Assembly: GCA_016284305.1 (NCBI GenBank)
Contig: JAEEON010000075.1
Coordinates: 82,349-146,348 of the forward strand
Length of the DNA stretch: 64,000 nt
Source: Bacteroidales bacterium
GTDB lineage: Bacteria; Bacteroidota; Bacteroidia; Bacteroidales; F082
Direction: 5' to 3'
A model generated the notes under the pieces. That model saw nothing but the letters and a program-made list of their open reading frames with translations, had not been told where the DNA came from and did no database searches. The position numbers were made by a program, and so were the translations under genes. Below, in pieces: positions 1 to 7,703 of the stretch (position 1 is its first letter; each line of letters starts with the position of its first letter).

Positions 1-972
1 GACCAGTTTATAGACGTCATCAATAGAGCATCCGCGGCTGAGGTCGTTGCAAGGTTTAGCGAGGCCTTGGAGCACGGGGCCGACAGCTTCAGCACCGGCG
101 AGACGCTGAACGAGTTTATAGGCGATGTTACCCACTTCGAGGCAGGGGAACACGAGGGTGTTAGCCTTGCCGGCGACAGGGCTGTTGGGTGCTTTGCTGG
201 AACCCACAGAAGGCACGATGGCGGCATCAGCCTGCAATTCACCGTCGAGGACGAGATCGGGACGGCGTTCTTTGGCAATGCGGGTAGCCTCAATGACCTT
301 ATCGACGACCTCATGCTTGGCGCTGCCTTTGGTAGAGAAGCTCAAGATAGCGGTGACGGGGTCTATCTTGGCGATAGCCTTGGCGGTGTCGGCGGTGCAG
401 ATGGCGATCTCAGCCAGCTGTTCGGCCGTTGGCATCGGGGTGACGGCACAGTCAGCGAAGACCATGCGTCCATCCGTGCCGTAGGGGCAACCTTCTGGGA
501 GGAACATGGTGAAAGCACCACTGACGCAGCTCACGCCAGGCACCGTCTTGATGATCTGCAAGGCGGGACGAAGCATGTCGCCTGTGGTGGAACGAGCACC
601 GCTCACCAAACCGTCGGCTTCGCCAGCCTTCACCAAGAGGATACCGAGATACATGAAGTTCTCGGCGAGGTCGCTGGCCTGCTCTGGCGTCATGCCTTTA
701 GCCTTACGGATCTCATAGAGAAGGTCGGCATATTTCTGTTTCTCCGGGTTGTTCTTCGGATCGATGATACGGGCTTTGCCGATATTTTGAAGGCCGAACT
801 CGGTGGTCATCTCTTTGATTTTCTCGGCGGGGCCGATGAGGATGATGTCGGCGACACCGTCGGCGAGCAAACGGTCGGCGGCTTTCAAGGTACGGGGTTC
901 ATCCCCTTCAGGAAGCACAATGCGCTGCTTGTGAGCTTGGGCATTGGCAATAATTTCTTGCATTAAATCCAT
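1..972 (-). CDS. pta: Phosphate acetyltransferase, C-terminus cut by the window edge
   Basis: This gene is missing from the ORF track because it runs off the left edge; the 299-residue plus-strand ORF there is its shadow. Reverse translation gives 324 codons without a stop, starting MDLMQEIIANAQAHKQRIVLPEGDEP, which I recognise as the PTA_PTB domain of phosphate acetyltransferase. The protein interconverts acetyl-CoA plus phosphate with acetyl phosphate plus CoA in the cytoplasm, the step before acetate kinase. Family members of this short class are about 330-340 residues, so only a few residues are missing. The start at 972 gives the longest frame; a second in-frame ATG lies three codons in, at 963. 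A well-spaced promoter (TTTG-N19-TAACTTTGC) lies upstream at 1043-1012. Acetate kinase is not visible and may lie outside the window. Confidence 0.93.
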   Translation of the reverse strand, partial: MDLMQEIIANAQAHKQRIVLPEGDEPRTLKAADRLLADGVADIILIGPAEKIKEMTTEFGLQNIGKARIIDPKNNPEKQKYADLLYEIRKAKGMTPEQASDLAENFMYLGILLVKAGEADGLVSGARSTTGDMLRPALQIIKTVPGVSCVSGAFTMFLPEGCPYGTDGRMVFADCAVTPMPTAEQLAEIAICTADTAKAIAKIDPVTAILSFSTKGSAKHEVVDKVIEATRIAKERRPDLVLDGELQADAAIVPSVGSSKAPNSPVAGKANTLVFPCLEVGNIAYKLVQRLAGAEAVGPVLQGLAKPCNDLSRGCSIDDVYKLV

Positions 973-1011
973 GGTTGTTATTTTATTGAATTGTCTGTTT
1001 TTTTGGAATGC

Positions 1012-1043
1012 GCAAAGTTATGAAATATTATTATTTTTGCAAA
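1012..1043 (-). promoter_or_regulatory. Bacteroidota-type promoter of pta
   Basis: On the minus strand TTTG (1043-1040) is followed after 19 bases by TAACTTTGC (1020-1012), a match to the -33/-7 pattern of the primary sigma factor in this phylum. It points at pta, 40 bases downstream. It interlocks with the plus-strand box at 1032-1040. Confidence 0.75.
1032..1040 (+). promoter_or_regulatory. -7 box of the DUF4271-hemD-rnpA-yidD cluster
   Basis: TATTTTTGC matches TAnnTTTGC and lies 22 bases before the DUF4271 start codon. No TTTG at 19-22 bases upstream is seen, so only the -7 half is supported. Confidence 0.55.
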
Positions 1044-1062
1044 CGTTTTTCTCAAGGTTGAA

Positions 1063-1794
1063 ATGAACGAGGTAACCAACTTCATCACATCAGGATTTGA
1101 CGGGGTTATCAACCCGATAGTCAGGGTCACCCACGAAGTATTATCGGGGTGGAATCTGATTATCTTGGCGGTGGTGCTACTGTTGGTGGTCATCAACAAA
1201 CAGATCTATCCTCGCCAGTTCCGTCAGTTGCTTTCGGTTCCAGGAGGCGTGGCACACACCAACCAGCTGTTGCGCGAGTGGAGCCCACTGCGAAGCTTCA
1301 TTGGATTCTCGTTCATCATCTCTTACATCGTCGTGATTGCCTTGTTCGTCCAAAAAGCCTTTGTGGTGTTCTCGCGCGACGTGACCACTTACAATGGATT
1401 CGACACTTTCGGCGTCATCACCGGCATCGTCGCGGCATGGGTCCTCCTGCGTCTGCTAATCTTGTACTTCGTCGGATGGCTCTTCAAACAAAAAGAGGTG
1501 GTGACACGTCAAATCACCGTTCAGCTCTCCATATCAACGCTCTGTTTTCTGCTGCTCCAACCCGTGATTTGGTTGGTCCTTTATATCCCTAATTCCATCT
1601 TCGTATGGATTGGTATCGGGATACTGTTTCTAGCCGCCTTGACAAGGATGGTTCTCCAATGGAACGAGACGCGAGTTTTTTCAAAATTGCCTTCATTTTA
1701 TATTTTTTTGTATCTTTGCACGCTCGAAATTGCACCCTTAATACTCCTCTTAGTAGCTGGGATGCGGTATTTCGCACATAACCCTGTGTATTAA
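1063..1794 (+). CDS. DUF4271 family integral membrane protein
   Basis: A 243-residue protein with several long hydrophobic stretches (around residues 30-45, 75-95, 120-145, 160-185 and 215-240), so a polytopic inner-membrane protein. Sequence character and position directly before a hemD-like gene match the Bacteroidota DUF4271 family, whose function is not known to me. It begins a same-strand run with hemD, rnpA and yidD, with only 10 bases to the next start. A -7 box sits 22 bases before the ATG. The family assignment rests on recognition plus conserved neighbourhood; a role in envelope biogenesis would be inference only. Confidence 0.8.
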   Translation: MNEVTNFITSGFDGVINPIVRVTHEVLSGWNLIILAVVLLLVVINKQIYPRQFRQLLSVPGGVAHTNQLLREWSPLRSFIGFSFIISYIVVIALFVQKAFVVFSRDVTTYNGFDTFGVITGIVAAWVLLRLLILYFVGWLFKQKEVVTRQITVQLSISTLCFLLLQPVIWLVLYIPNSIFVWIGIGILFLAALTRMVLQWNETRVFSKLPSFYIFLYLCTLEIAPLILLLVAGMRYFAHNPVY

Positions 1795-1804
1795 AAGTAA
1801 GCAA

Positions 1805-2566
1805 ATGAAGATCAAAAACATATTGGTATCGCAACCACAGCCCGCTGATATCTCCAAGACCCCTTATGGTGACATGATGAAGAAGTATGGGGTCAACTTC
1901 ACTTTCGAGAAGTTCATCAAACTGGAAGGCGTCACTGCTAGCGAACTTCGAAAAGAACATCTCAAACTCGCTGATTATTCTGCTATCATTCTTTCCAGCC
2001 GTAACGCTGTCGATCATTTCTTCCGCGTTGCCAAAGAGATGCGCTATGCGGTTCCTGAGACCCTCAAATACTTCTGCATCAACGAGTCCACGGCATTATA
2101 CCTGCAACGTTATGTGCAATACCGCAAGCGCAAGGTGTTCTATGGCAGCCAGACCTTCAACGACTTGATGGATATCATCAAGAAACACAAAGATGAGACC
2201 TATCTCTATTGTTGTTCCGACATCAGTTCCGAGAGCAACATCGCCCTGCTTTCCGACGCCAAGATCAACTTCAAGAAAGTGGTGATGTTCCGCACCGTGG
2301 CCGCCGACCTCAAGGACATCAAGATCGCCGACTACGACATGTTGGTTTTCTTCAGCCCTGCCGGCATCGACTCGTTGAAGAGCAACTTCCCGAAATTCAA
2401 GCAGAAAGATGTTGCCATCGGAGGCTTTGGCGACGCTACCTGCCACGCCATCGTCGAAGGAGGCTTCAACCTTGACTTCCACGCGCCTACAGAAACAGCC
2501 CCGTCGATGACTATGGCCATCGAGGAGTTCATCGCCGCGGAGATCAAGAAGAACAAGAAAAAATAA
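1805..2566 (+). CDS. hemD: Uroporphyrinogen-III synthase-like protein (HemD family)
   Basis: A 253-residue cytoplasmic protein with the two-lobed HemD pattern: an N-terminal section starting KNILVSQPQP, a mid-protein switch, then a lobe containing LVFFSPAGIDSL and IGGFGDATCHAI, which resemble the family's conserved Ser/Thr-containing turns. Classical HemD cyclises hydroxymethylbilane to uroporphyrinogen III. No other tetrapyrrole gene is present in the window, and many Bacteroidales lack a full haem pathway, so the actual reaction is uncertain. It is spaced 10 bases after DUF4271 and 2 bases before rnpA, suggesting one transcript. Confidence 0.8.
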   Translation: MKIKNILVSQPQPADISKTPYGDMMKKYGVNFTFEKFIKLEGVTASELRKEHLKLADYSAIILSSRNAVDHFFRVAKEMRYAVPETLKYFCINESTALYLQRYVQYRKRKVFYGSQTFNDLMDIIKKHKDETYLYCCSDISSESNIALLSDAKINFKKVVMFRTVAADLKDIKIADYDMLVFFSPAGIDSLKSNFPKFKQKDVAIGGFGDATCHAIVEGGFNLDFHAPTETAPSMTMAIEEFIAAEIKKNKKK

Positions 2567-2568
2567 GC

Positions 2569-2970
2569 ATGGAAGACTTCCCGAAATACGAGAGGATTTG
2601 CAAGAAAAACGATATCCAGTCTCTTTTTGACCAAGGGACTGGATTTTCTTGTTATCCCTATCGGGTTGTCTATCTGTTCCGCCCTACCGGAGAACACCCA
2701 ACGACATGCCGGCTGCTGCTCTCAGTCTCCAAAAAGCGCTTCCACCACGCCTTCAAACGCAACCGCGTGAAACGCCTCATCCGCGAGTCGTGGAGAAAGA
2801 ACAAATCCCCTCTTTATGAAATATGCGAGCAACATACGATTTCTGTCGATGTTGCGTTAATATATACTGCGACTGTCATCCACTCGTACGAAGAGATGTA
2901 CAACAAGACCGCCAAAGTAGTCACCGAACTTATCCGCCGCCATGAAAAAGAAATTCAGGCCTCTCACTAA
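2569..2970 (+). CDS. rnpA: Ribonuclease P protein component
   Basis: A basic 133-residue protein containing the RnpA signature region: [28 protein letters not shown] is a close variant of the family's conserved SKK...A..RN..KR..RE. helix. It is the protein subunit that helps RNase P RNA trim the 5' leader from pre-tRNAs. It starts two bases after the hemD stop, and its last 29 bases overlap the start of yidD in another frame, an arrangement common for this pair. rpmH, its usual neighbour in many bacteria, is absent here, as is typical for Bacteroidota. Confidence 0.95.
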   Translation: MEDFPKYERICKKNDIQSLFDQGTGFSCYPYRVVYLFRPTGEHPTTCRLLLSVSKKRFHHAFKRNRVKRLIRESWRKNKSPLYEICEQHTISVDVALIYTATVIHSYEEMYNKTAKVVTELIRRHEKEIQASH

Positions 2971-3172
2971 GCTGCTCATCGGGATGATCCGACTCTACCA
3001 GATCACCCTCTCGCCATGGCTTGGCGGAGCCTGCCGTTATACCCCCACCTGCTCCAACTATGGCATCCAAGCCCTGGAAAAATATGGCGCCTTCAAAGGC
3101 GGATGGCTGACCATCAAACGCGTGATCTCGTGCAATCCCTGGGGAGGAAGTGGATATGATCCGGTTCCGTGA
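2942..3172 (+). CDS. yidD: Membrane protein insertion efficiency factor YidD
   Basis: A 76-residue protein with the compact YidD pattern: LIRLYQ-type amphipathic helix near residues 13-22, then [21 protein letters not shown] with the conserved cysteines, and [13 protein letters not shown] at the C-terminus (the family's P.G..G.DPVP ending). It is thought to assist membrane insertion of proteins together with YidC. The start overlaps rnpA by 29 bases, so translation is probably coupled. A seven-base tandem array begins directly after its stop. Confidence 0.95.
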   Translation: MKKKFRPLTKLLIGMIRLYQITLSPWLGGACRYTPTCSNYGIQALEKYGAFKGGWLTIKRVISCNPWGGSGYDPVP

Positions 3173-3175
3173 GAG

Positions 3176-3208
3176 TTTAGAATTTAGAATTTAGAATTTA
3201 GAATTTAG
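3176..3208. repeat. Seven-base tandem array (AATTTAG) between yidD and the S41 protease
   Basis: Four perfect copies of AATTTAG (3181-3208) preceded by a partial copy TTTAG. It begins three bases after the yidD stop. Each unit carries TAG, and the seven-base period puts TAG in all three frames. Confidence 0.9.
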
Positions 3209-3233
3209 AGATATTTAATACATAAAAAATAAG

Positions 3234-4874
3234 ATGAGATATAGGCTTTGGATTTATTTGTTGATGGGCATGATGATGTCCATCGGAGGTATGGCTCAGG
3301 AAAAGCAAAACAACTTCGAGATCTCCAAGAGTCTCGATATCTACAACAGCCTGCTTCGGGAGCTGAACCTGAACTATGTTGACGAAATCAACCCGGGAGA
3401 ACTCAACGAAACCGCCATCGACGCCATGCTCAAAGGCCTGGATCCCTACACCGTGTTCATCCCTGAATCGGAAATCGAAAACTATAAACTCATGACCACT
3501 GGCGAATACGGTGGCATAGGCGCTCTCATCCAGTTCGACGGAGAATACACCCGCATCTCCGACCCCTACGAAGGCTGGCCAGCACAGAAGGCAGGGTTGA
3601 GAGCCGGTGATGCCATCCTCTCCATCAACGGCGTTGACGCCCACAAGAAAACCACCGAAGAGGTCAGCGAACTGCTGAAAGGGCAACCTGGCACCGAAGT
3701 GAGCCTCAAGATCAAACGATATGGCGAAGACAAGCCCATCGAGAAAACCCTCAAACGCGAAAAAGTCAAAATCGACAACATCCCCTACTCCACGGTATTC
3801 GACAACGGCATCGGCTACGTGACGCTCTCCAGCTTCACCAAGGACGCTGGCAATGAGATGAAACAACGATTGCTCGACATGAAGAAAGAGCATCAACTCA
3901 AAGGCTTTATTATCGACTTGAGAGGCAACGGGGGCGGACTCCTTAATGAAGCCGTCGATATCGTCAATCTCTTCATCCCCAAAGGACAGCCCGTCGTCTC
4001 CACCAAAGGCAAAGCACAAAACTCCGGCCATATCTACAACACCAACAACCAACCTGTTGATGAGCAGATCCCCTTGGCCATCCTCGTTGACGGCGGAAGT
4101 GCATCGGCCAGTGAAATCGTTTCCGGAAGCATCCAGGACCTCGATCGCGGTGTCATCATCGGACAACGCACCTTTGGCAAAGGCCTGGTGCAGAACATCC
4201 TGCCCCTCACCTACAACACGCAGATGAAAGTCACCATCGCCAAATACTACATCCCCAGCGGCCGTTGCATCCAGGAAATTGACTATTCCCACAAGAAAGA
4301 CAGCACCGTGACCAAGACCGACACGCTTGGGAAGCCCTTCAAGACCATGGCTGGACGTACCGTTTATGAGGGACACGGCATCATGCCCGACGTCAAGATC
4401 ACACCAGAGAAATATGCCACCGTGACCGCTTTCCTCTACGCCAAGAACTACATCTTCGACTACGCCACCAAGTTTGCCCACGAGCATAAAAGCATCGCCC
4501 CTGCCAACGAGTTCAAGATCGACGATGAGACCTATCGCGACTTCATGAACTTCGTCAAAGAAAAAGAGTTCTCCTACACTACCGAAAGCGAAAAAATCCT
4601 CACCGACCTCAAGACCTCAGCCAAAGAGGAAGGGTACCTTGAAAGCATCAAAACGCAACTTGACGCTTTGGAGAAACAGCTTCAAGCCGACAAAGAAAAC
4701 GACCTCATAAAGAATCGCAAAGACATCGAAGAGCTGCTCCGACTTGAGATTGTCGGTCGCTACTACTATCAAGTCGGACGCATCGTGGCATCGCTCAAAA
4801 ACGACCCCGACTTGGAAGAGGCTTTCAAAATCCTCCTTGACAAAAACAGGTACGAATCCATCCTCAAACCGTGA
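3234..4874 (+). CDS. S41 family C-terminal processing peptidase
   Basis: A 546-residue periplasmic or envelope protease. The N-terminus (MRYRLWIYLLMGMMMSIGGMAQ) is a signal peptide. A PDZ domain spans roughly residues 85-170 (GGIGALIQ...AGLRAGDAILSINGV). The S41 catalytic core follows: DLRGNGGGLLNEAV, then the nucleophile serine in DGGSASASEIVSGS near residue 289 and the general-base lysine in GQRTFGKG near 314. An extended helical C-terminus of about 130 residues follows, as in Bacteroidota CtpA-like enzymes. Such proteases cut proteins near their C-termini. The stop overlaps the GTG start of the next gene by four bases, so the two are likely cotranslated. Confidence 0.93.
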   Translation: MRYRLWIYLLMGMMMSIGGMAQEKQNNFEISKSLDIYNSLLRELNLNYVDEINPGELNETAIDAMLKGLDPYTVFIPESEIENYKLMTTGEYGGIGALIQFDGEYTRISDPYEGWPAQKAGLRAGDAILSINGVDAHKKTTEEVSELLKGQPGTEVSLKIKRYGEDKPIEKTLKREKVKIDNIPYSTVFDNGIGYVTLSSFTKDAGNEMKQRLLDMKKEHQLKGFIIDLRGNGGGLLNEAVDIVNLFIPKGQPVVSTKGKAQNSGHIYNTNNQPVDEQIPLAILVDGGSASASEIVSGSIQDLDRGVIIGQRTFGKGLVQNILPLTYNTQMKVTIAKYYIPSGRCIQEIDYSHKKDSTVTKTDTLGKPFKTMAGRTVYEGHGIMPDVKITPEKYATVTAFLYAKNYIFDYATKFAHEHKSIAPANEFKIDDETYRDFMNFVKEKEFSYTTESEKILTDLKTSAKEEGYLESIKTQLDALEKQLQADKENDLIKNRKDIEELLRLEIVGRYYYQVGRIVASLKNDPDLEEAFKILLDKNRYESILKP

Positions 4875-6439
4875 GTTGGCGAGAGAAGACACGGAGCATC
4901 GAGCCAGCGGCTTACTTCCTTGGTCTGGCCATGATGGCGGCAAGCCTCACCCTGTCGCCTTTCATGATGAGTGTCTCCCAGTTCTACCTCCTGGCCGTAT
5001 GGGTTTTCCTCGGTGATCCCATCAAGGACAAGCTACAACGCTTCGTCCACAATAGAATTGCCCTCGTACTCGTCTCGCTCTACGTGCTCCATCTCATCGG
5101 ATTGGCTTATACCTCCGACTTCGCCTATGCGCTCAAAGACCTTCGCGTCAAGCTTCCGCTGGTCACCTTCCCCTTGATCCTTTCCTCAACAAGACCATTA
5201 GAAAAACGCTATGCCGATTTGCTGCTATGGATCTATGTAATCTCCGTGGTCGTGGCCACAGGACACAGTTACAGCACCTATCTGAGACACGACTATAACG
5301 ACATCCGAGAAATCGCACATCATATCAGCCACATCCGCCTATGCCTCAACATCGTGTTGTGCATTGGCATCCTCTGTTATTTTCTGTTCTCGCGTGCCAC
5401 TTTATGGTGGTTGAGAGCAGCAAGCATGCCGCTCCTAGTCTGGTTTATGTACATGCTTTACATCTTTGAGTCAATCTCGGGCTACGCTGCCTTTGTGGGT
5501 GTCGTGATCATCTCGTTTTTGTATCTCTTCTTTACGAAAGTCCGAAGTCGGGGATGGAAAACAGCCATGATCCTTGTCATCATAGTCGTCCCTATCGTTG
5601 CGGGATTTCTGCTGTACCGCTTCGTCACCCCCATGATCAACGTCACCCCCGTCGATCTCAACAGCCTGGAGAAAAAGACCGCTCAAGGGAACGACTACTG
5701 GCACGACACCACCCATTTCCCTGTAGAGAACGGCCACTATGTGGGGTTGTATTTCTGCCGGCCCGAAATGCGCGAGGCATGGAATGGGCGTAGCGGCATG
5801 GATTACGATGGCCTGACCCTCAACGGAGAGAACCTCGAGGCCACTTTAGCCCGCTATCTCACCAGCAAAGGGCTGAGGAAAGACGCTGAAGGTGTTGCCG
5901 CTCTCGATGAACAGGACATCCGCAACGTGGAGCAAGGGGTGGCCAACTATGTCAACTGGACCCGTCGCGGAGTCTATGCCCGACTCTCAGAGACCTTGTT
6001 CGAATATGGTCAGTACCGGCGCGCCAACAATCCCAATGGAGGTTCCCTCTCCCAACGTCTCGAATACACCAAGGCCTCACTGTACCTTATCAAACAACAT
6101 TTACTTTTCGGTGTAGGCACTGGCGACATCCCCAACGCCTATATGACTGCTTACGACGAACTTCATTCTCCATTGCTGCCTCAATTCCGCCATAAGGCCC
6201 ACAACCAATACCTCTCCATCACGGTAGGGTTTGGCATCGTTGGCCTGATATGGTTCTTGATTGTCTTGTTCTATCCCTATCTTTCCTCGAGACAGCGGCG
6301 GACCTATCTCTATACCATCTTTTTGGTCATCCTTTTGATTTCAATGCTGCCAGAAGACACCATCGAATCACAAGCGGGCGTATCTTTTTATGCTTTTTTC
6401 AATTCTTTGTTTATCTTTGCGTTTCAAAAGAGAGGATAA
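4871..6439 (+). CDS. O-antigen ligase/polymerase-like membrane protein (Wzy_C type)
   Basis: A 522-residue polytopic membrane protein starting with GTG in a GTGA overlap with the preceding stop. About ten hydrophobic segments are visible. A large polar region, roughly residues 255-425, separates the last transmembrane cluster and leads into RHKAHNQYLSITVGFGIVGL, which fits the family's H-N-x-Y/F-L motif near the catalytic periplasmic loop. The family includes WaaL O-antigen ligases and Wzy polymerases, which handle undecaprenyl-linked glycans at the periplasmic face. Ligase versus polymerase cannot be told from sequence alone. Glycosyltransferases, kdsD and lptB elsewhere in the window are consistent with LPS work. 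Confidence 0.82.
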   Translation: MSWREKTRSIEPAAYFLGLAMMAASLTLSPFMMSVSQFYLLAVWVFLGDPIKDKLQRFVHNRIALVLVSLYVLHLIGLAYTSDFAYALKDLRVKLPLVTFPLILSSTRPLEKRYADLLLWIYVISVVVATGHSYSTYLRHDYNDIREIAHHISHIRLCLNIVLCIGILCYFLFSRATLWWLRAASMPLLVWFMYMLYIFESISGYAAFVGVVIISFLYLFFTKVRSRGWKTAMILVIIVVPIVAGFLLYRFVTPMINVTPVDLNSLEKKTAQGNDYWHDTTHFPVENGHYVGLYFCRPEMREAWNGRSGMDYDGLTLNGENLEATLARYLTSKGLRKDAEGVAALDEQDIRNVEQGVANYVNWTRRGVYARLSETLFEYGQYRRANNPNGGSLSQRLEYTKASLYLIKQHLLFGVGTGDIPNAYMTAYDELHSPLLPQFRHKAHNQYLSITVGFGIVGLIWFLIVLFYPYLSSRQRRTYLYTIFLVILLISMLPEDTIESQAGVSFYAFFNSLFIFAFQKRG

Positions 6440-6459
6440 GCACCTCAACCATTAATAAC

Positions 6460-6942
6460 ATGAAGAAACAACAATTCATCTCCGATTATGTCATTTATGA
6501 TGACGAGAAAGAGCTTGAGCTCAAGGATGCCGAGCTGTTAAGCCAGGCTCACGAGGCAGTTCAGGGTTCTTATGCCTCGTACTCCCATTTTCATGTTGGG
6601 GCAGCAGTACGGTTGTTGAACGGGGTGGTCGTCAAGGGAGCCAACATCGAAAATGCCGCCTATCCCAGCGGCTTATGTGCCGAGCGGGTGGCTTTGTTTG
6701 CGGCCCAGGCACAGTACCCCGATGTGCCTATCGAGGCCATCGCCATCACTGCAGAATCGGAGCACAACGAAATCGACGAGCCCATCGCTCCTTGTGGCGC
6801 CTGCCGCCAGGTAATGGTCGAAGCCGAACAACGCTCACAGCGCCCTTTGCGCATCATCTGCCAGGGTCATAAAGGAGCTATCATGGTTTTTGATGGCATC
6901 GAGACGCTCATGCCTTTTATCTTCTTGACTAAATTCTTATGA
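6460..6942 (+). CDS. cdd: Cytidine deaminase
   Basis: A 160-residue enzyme. The ORF track starts at 6250 inside the previous gene; I start at the in-frame ATG at 6460 (MKKQQFISDY), 20 bases after the ligase stop. Motifs are diagnostic: HFHVGAAV, GANIENAAYPSGLCAERVAL with the zinc-ligand Cys and proton-shuttling Glu near residues 73-75, and PCGACRQ with two further zinc cysteines near 111-114. It deaminates cytidine and deoxycytidine to uridine and deoxyuridine in pyrimidine salvage. The ATGA overlap with gtrA suggests cotranslation, although no functional link is evident. Confidence 0.95.
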   Translation: MKKQQFISDYVIYDDEKELELKDAELLSQAHEAVQGSYASYSHFHVGAAVRLLNGVVVKGANIENAAYPSGLCAERVALFAAQAQYPDVPIEAIAITAESEHNEIDEPIAPCGACRQVMVEAEQRSQRPLRIICQGHKGAIMVFDGIETLMPFIFLTKFL

Positions 6943-7346
6943 TCTCCCTATTGAGAATCGCATTCACCAAGGAATTCGTGCTGAAATTCCTGAAGTTCGG
7001 TGTCGTCGGGTTCTCCGGCGTGTTCGTCAACTTCGGAGTGACTTGGCTTTTCAAGGAGATCTTCAAGCTGAACAAGTATGTCAGCAACATTCTTGGTTTC
7101 GTCGTCGCTGCCACCACCAACTACCTGCTCAACCGATGGTGGACCTTTCAAAGCAACAACCCCGAGGTCGGTGTAGAATATGCCAAGTACTTCCTCATCT
7201 CCATCATTGGATTGGGAATCGACACCTTGACCGTCTATCTGCTCAACGGCAAGCTGAAATGGAACTTTTACCTCAGCAAAGTATTTGCCATAGGTGCTGC
7301 CACACTATGGAACTTCTTCGGGAACCTACTGTTCACCTTCTCCTAA
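6939..7346 (+). CDS. GtrA family membrane protein
   Basis: A 135-residue protein with four transmembrane helices and the GtrA pattern: FLKFGVVGFSGVFVNFGVTW at residues 14-33, YVSNILGFVVAATTNYLLNRWWTF around 46-69 and a final ATLWNFFGNLLFTFS. GtrA proteins are thought to help move lipid-linked sugars, typically glucosyl phosphoryl lipids, across the membrane for O-antigen or cell-surface glycosylation. The start overlaps the cdd stop by four bases. Its TAA stop lies at the edge of a seven-base repeat array shared with the convergent PAS gene. Confidence 0.93.
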   Translation: MISLLRIAFTKEFVLKFLKFGVVGFSGVFVNFGVTWLFKEIFKLNKYVSNILGFVVAATTNYLLNRWWTFQSNNPEVGVEYAKYFLISIIGLGIDTLTVYLLNGKLKWNFYLSKVFAIGAATLWNFFGNLLFTFS

Positions 7347-7374
7347 CTTCTTACTTCTGTCTTCTAACTTCTCT
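7342..7374. repeat. Seven-base array (AGAAGTT/AGAAGAC type) between gtrA and the PAS gene
   Basis: Read on the minus strand this is AGAAGTT, AGAAGAC, AGAAGTA, AGAAGTT and a remainder. It contributes the gtrA stop (TAA, 7344-7346) and the PAS gene stop (TAG, 7366-7364). Twenty bases (7355-7374) recur exactly at 8671-8690. Confidence 0.85.
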
Positions 7375-7693
7375 CAAAATGCGGCATCTCCTCCGGAAGG
7401 ATCATCGAGAACTCCACTAAACCAGCAGGTTTGCCCTCTTCTCCCTCCTCATACCAAGGAGTCTGGAAGATCAACTTCTTCTTTCCCTTTTTCGAGATGG
7501 TATAGACATTGGAGACGTTGGCCTCAAGCATATGGCAGATCATCGCCCATGACTTGGGGTTATGGCATTGTTCGAGGTTGCGTCCACGGGCATCGCCGTT
7601 GACCTCGATGGAGCTGTCGTTTTGGTAGATCACGTTGCCGTCTTTGTCGCTGACGGTGATGGCAGGATTCACTCCTTTGAAGAAATCGATCAT
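7364..7693 (-). CDS. Small stand-alone PAS domain protein
   Basis: A 109-residue cytoplasmic protein that is almost entirely one PAS fold: NPAITVSDKDGNVIYQNDSS near the N-terminus, GRNLEQCHNPKSW in the middle and a TPWYEEGEE...GLVEFSMILP strand pair at the end. PAS domains bind small ligands or cofactors and relay signals; there is no attached kinase or output domain. It is the third gene after a TonB receptor and a DUF4249 lipoprotein, starting 10 bases after the latter's stop, so it is probably cotranscribed. Its last residues (ERS-stop) are encoded inside a tandem-repeat array. Confidence 0.85.
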   Translation of the reverse strand: MIDFFKGVNPAITVSDKDGNVIYQNDSSIEVNGDARGRNLEQCHNPKSWAMICHMLEANVSNVYTISKKGKKKLIFQTPWYEEGEEGKPAGLVEFSMILPEEMPHFERS

Positions 7694-7703
7694 AGTTGAT
7701 AGT

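Noticed and set aside
67-966. 299-residue plus-strand ORF and two overlapping shorter ones
   Set aside because: They are antisense shadows of pta, whose minus-strand frame is open over the whole interval and has clear family motifs.
3198-4487. 429-residue minus-strand ORF opposite the S41 protease
   Set aside because: Antisense shadow; the plus strand contains the protease catalytic motifs.
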